A stretch of DNA of 64,000 nt from positions 1 through 64,000 of the forward strand of contig LVBK01000017.1 of NCBI GenBank assembly GCA_001604385.1. The letters are read 5' to 3'. The position numbers were made by a program, and so were the translations under genes. Source of the stretch: Spirochaetales bacterium Spiro_09. GTDB lineage: Bacteria; Spirochaetota; Spirochaetia; Treponematales; Treponemataceae. This document shows positions 61,850 through 64,000 of this stretch, piece by piece. The notes below the pieces were generated by a model. That model was not told the origin of the DNA, made no database searches, and was given only the letters and a program-made list of their open reading frames with translations. Position 1 is the first letter of the stretch, and the number at the start of each line of letters is the position of its first letter.

Positions 61850-62864
61850 ATTTCCGGTATTGATTCTTTTTATTGTTGTATTATTGGTGTCCTGTGCCGC
61901 TGTATTTGCGGTATATGTAGCAGGTTCTGATTACCCTGCTGACCTTTCCGGAACTGAGACCCTTTTTGTTATAGAACGAGGTGAGTCTGTAACAAAAATC
62001 GCGCAACGACTTGAAAGCGAGGGTTTCGTCAGAAATAAGTGGTATGTTGTGATGCGGGTTCGACTTGAGAACCGATCGCTTAAGGCAGGGGCTTTTTATA
62101 TATCATCCGCACAGCCTGCTTCACGCATTATTGAAATCCTTCATGAAGGCAGAAGTGCTGACAGGCGCATTACCATTCCCGAGGGCATGTCCATCAGGAA
62201 GACGGCACGTCTTCTTGAGCGGGAATCGATTATTGACGGGGCATCATTCATTGCTGCTGCGCATGATTCTGTTTTTGTCAGATCCCTGGGTGTCCCGGCT
62301 GATAGCGTGGAAGGTTATCTATTTCCCGACACCTATAAATTTGGCATTGGATCCGATGCCAAAACAATAATCACTACAATGGTAAAGAATTTTTTCGTCA
62401 AGACCCGGAACCTGGAATCACTTCCTTCTGATCCCGAGGAGTTGCATCGCAAAGTAATTCTTGCAAGTATCATTGAACGGGAATACCGGGTGGAATCAGA
62501 GGCTCCACTGATCTCGAGTGTGTTCACCAATCGCCTGAAAATTGGTATGGGGCTATATTCATGTGCCACCGTAGAATATATCATTACCGAGATTCAGGGG
62601 CGTGATCATCCCTCACGGCTGACAAACGACGATCTTGCAATTCAAAGTGACTTTAATACCTATTTGTGGGCAGGTCTACCTCCTGGACCGATTTCGAATC
62701 CAGGTCTGATTGCTCTTTCAGCATCTTTCTCTCCGGAAAAAACCCCGTTTCTCTATTTCAGGCTGAATGATCCAGTCCGTGGTACTCATACGTTTACTCG
62801 ATCCTTCGATGAACATCGCGATACCGGACGTGATATGTACCTTAAAAAAGCGGCAGGAAATTAA
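61839..62864 (+). CDS. mltG: Endolytic murein transglycosylase MltG
   Basis: 341 residues from ATG 61839. N-terminal membrane anchor (VLILFIVVLLVSCAAVFAVY), LysM-like GESVTKIAQRLESEGFVRN, then the YceG core: EGYLFPDTYKF, LASIIEREYRVESEAPLISSVFTNRL, MGLYSCATVEYI, FNTYLWAGLPPGPISNPG. Catalytic Glu in ASIIERE. Terminates glycan strands. TAATG overlap with dnaG. Confidence 0.94.
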   Translation: MTIKFPVLILFIVVLLVSCAAVFAVYVAGSDYPADLSGTETLFVIERGESVTKIAQRLESEGFVRNKWYVVMRVRLENRSLKAGAFYISSAQPASRIIEILHEGRSADRRITIPEGMSIRKTARLLERESIIDGASFIAAAHDSVFVRSLGVPADSVEGYLFPDTYKFGIGSDAKTIITTMVKNFFVKTRNLESLPSDPEELHRKVILASIIEREYRVESEAPLISSVFTNRLKIGMGLYSCATVEYIITEIQGRDHPSRLTNDDLAIQSDFNTYLWAGLPPGPISNPGLIALSASFSPEKTPFLYFRLNDPVRGTHTFTRSFDEHRDTGRDMYLKKAAGN

Positions 62865-64000
62865 TGGCCCGCATTTCTGGTGAGACAATAGATGCGGTAA
62901 ACCAGCGCTCGGACATTATTGCCATCATCGGGGAATATACACGACTTGAAAAGAAGGGTGGCGATTGGTGGGGTTGTTGTCCGTTTCATAATGAAAAGAC
63001 TCCATCCTTTCATGTTATGTCAGACCGCAAAATGTATCATTGCTTCGGCTGCGGCAAGGGTGGCGGACTGATCAATTTCGTCATGGAAATGGAAAAGGTC
63101 AGCTTTGTCGAGGCTGTTGAAAGTCTTGCGAAAAAAAGCGGTGTTGAAGTCATTTACGAAGGAGTTGTCGATAATGCACAGATTCCGCGTGATGATACCA
63201 GGGATAAACTTGTTGAACTCTATAACCGTGTCGCGGGGAGTTTTCATTTTTGTTTGACCGAAGCTGCCATAGGTACGATAGCTCTGGAATATTTGAATAA
63301 GAGAAAGGTTGATCCCGCCATTATTTCCGAATTCAAACTGGGGTATGCGCCCGCAGATCGCCGGTGGTTATATGGTTTTTTGCGAAAAAAAGGATATTCT
63401 CCGGAATTTCTTGCTAAATCCGGGTTGTTCTCGAAGAAATATCCCGAAGTTGCCTTTTTTTCGCACCGGCTCATGTTCCCGATCTGTGACCGGAGAGGAC
63501 AGGTAATTGCATTTGGCGGCCGACTTCTCGAGGGAGAAGGGCCTAAATATCTCAATTCGGGAGATATGCCACAATATAAAAAAGGCGAAACCTTATTTGC
63601 GTTTGACCGGGCTTTAGCTGAAATACGACAGACAAAATCAGTAATATTTTGTGAAGGTTATATGGATGTCCTTGCATGGCATCAATCCGGCATCAAGCGG
63701 GCTGTGGCACCTCTCGGGACAGCCTTTACTGCCGAGCAAGCCCGTCTTGTTCGCTCTTTTGCTGAAACTGTGTATCTTTCATTTGATTCAGATTCTGCCG
63801 GTCAGAAAGCAACCTACAAGGCGATTTTACTCTGTCGTCAGGCCGGATTCGAAGTTAAGGTGGTCGTAATTCAGAACGGTAAAGATCCTGCTGATATTCT
63901 GGTAAATGAGGGGCCGGAGGGATTGAACAAACTGCTTGATTTCTCTATAATTGATCTGGACTATCTTGTATCATGCGCCGGGAAGGTGTTTGATGTGGCG
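62864..64000 (+). CDS. dnaG: DNA primase DnaG, 3' end outside window
   Basis: 379 codons seen, frame open at 64000. Begins MARISGETIDAVNQRSDIIA. CHC2-type zinc finger (CCPFHNEKTPSFHV, YHCFGCGKGGG) at about 41-67, then Toprim: SVIFCEGYMDVLA, APLGTAFTAEQ, YLSFDSDSAGQKAT, GKDPADIL. Synthesises RNA primers with DnaB helicase. Confidence 0.97.
   Translation, partial: MARISGETIDAVNQRSDIIAIIGEYTRLEKKGGDWWGCCPFHNEKTPSFHVMSDRKMYHCFGCGKGGGLINFVMEMEKVSFVEAVESLAKKSGVEVIYEGVVDNAQIPRDDTRDKLVELYNRVAGSFHFCLTEAAIGTIALEYLNKRKVDPAIISEFKLGYAPADRRWLYGFLRKKGYSPEFLAKSGLFSKKYPEVAFFSHRLMFPICDRRGQVIAFGGRLLEGEGPKYLNSGDMPQYKKGETLFAFDRALAEIRQTKSVIFCEGYMDVLAWHQSGIKRAVAPLGTAFTAEQARLVRSFAETVYLSFDSDSAGQKATYKAILLCRQAGFEVKVVVIQNGKDPADILVNEGPEGLNKLLDFSIIDLDYLVSCAGKVFDVA

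Overview
This looks like a 64 kb piece of a spirochaete chromosome, most likely Treponema or a close relative. That is an inference, from three things: moderate G+C; many short lipoproteins with spirochaete-style lipoboxes (LPGC, FTGC, LLVSC, LIVSC, LYSC); and housekeeping blocks in the order I associate with treponemes (rpsF-ssb-rpsR-DUF2232-rplI-dnaB; rpsB-tsf-frr-uppS-cdsA-dxr-rseP; coaD-rpmF-acpP-rnc; mltG-dnaG). No CRISPR array, prophage, insertion sequence or rRNA gene was seen. Almost all of the window is coding. Genes are packed with ATGA, GTGA or TGATG overlaps.

Region 1 (1-8150, all minus): a ten-gene translationally coupled operon for a compact type II secretion / type IV pilus-like machine. 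It reads gspD, gspE, gspF, gspG, a 62-residue GspK/PilX-like gene, a 91-residue pseudopilin that appears to be made without a leader peptide, a 468-residue membrane protein that may fuse GspL- and GspM-like parts, two lipoproteins, and an InlB-type repeat surface protein running off the left edge. Region 2 (8180-16034): hisS and coaX with overlapping divergent promoters, a NeuB-family synthase, a small zinc-ribbon protein, then yebC-ruvC-ruvA-ruvB-queA. Region 3 (16053-22596, minus): an operon headed by a specialised NusG paralogue (LoaP/RfaH-like), followed by a CapD-type dehydratase, a DegT-type aminotransferase and a three-subunit molybdenum hydroxylase whose large subunit has lost the usual catalytic and cofactor motifs.

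Region 4 (22825-36679): envelope proteins (a SPOR protein, lipoproteins), a diacylglycerol kinase-like enzyme, secA, a Nudix hydrolase, rlmN, TPR proteins, rsmD and a FAD dehydrogenase. Region 5 (36901-43718): rpsF to dnaB, then a WD40-like lipoprotein and a CpXC protein. Region 6 (43734-50885): rseP, dxr, cdsA, uppS, frr, tsf, rpsB, maf and tRNA-Arg. Region 7 (50940-64000): a HEAT protein, a lipoprotein, coaD-rpmF-acpP-rnc, the CCA-adding enzyme, thiN, an SPFH protein, aroH-glgA, tRNA-Thr, tRNA-Tyr, a YkgJ-type protein, a metallo-hydrolase, mltG and the start of dnaG. None of the three tRNA genes encodes CCA, which fits the CCA-adding enzyme.

The most unusual window-wide signal is regulatory. 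At hisS, neuB-like, loaP, secA, a lipoprotein gene and coaD, a sigma70-like -10 box ends exactly six (seven for the neuB-like gene) bases before the ATG, and no Shine-Dalgarno is present. The predicted transcription start is therefore the A of the start codon, so these mRNAs are probably leaderless. Genes inside operons carry ordinary AGGAGG-type sites.
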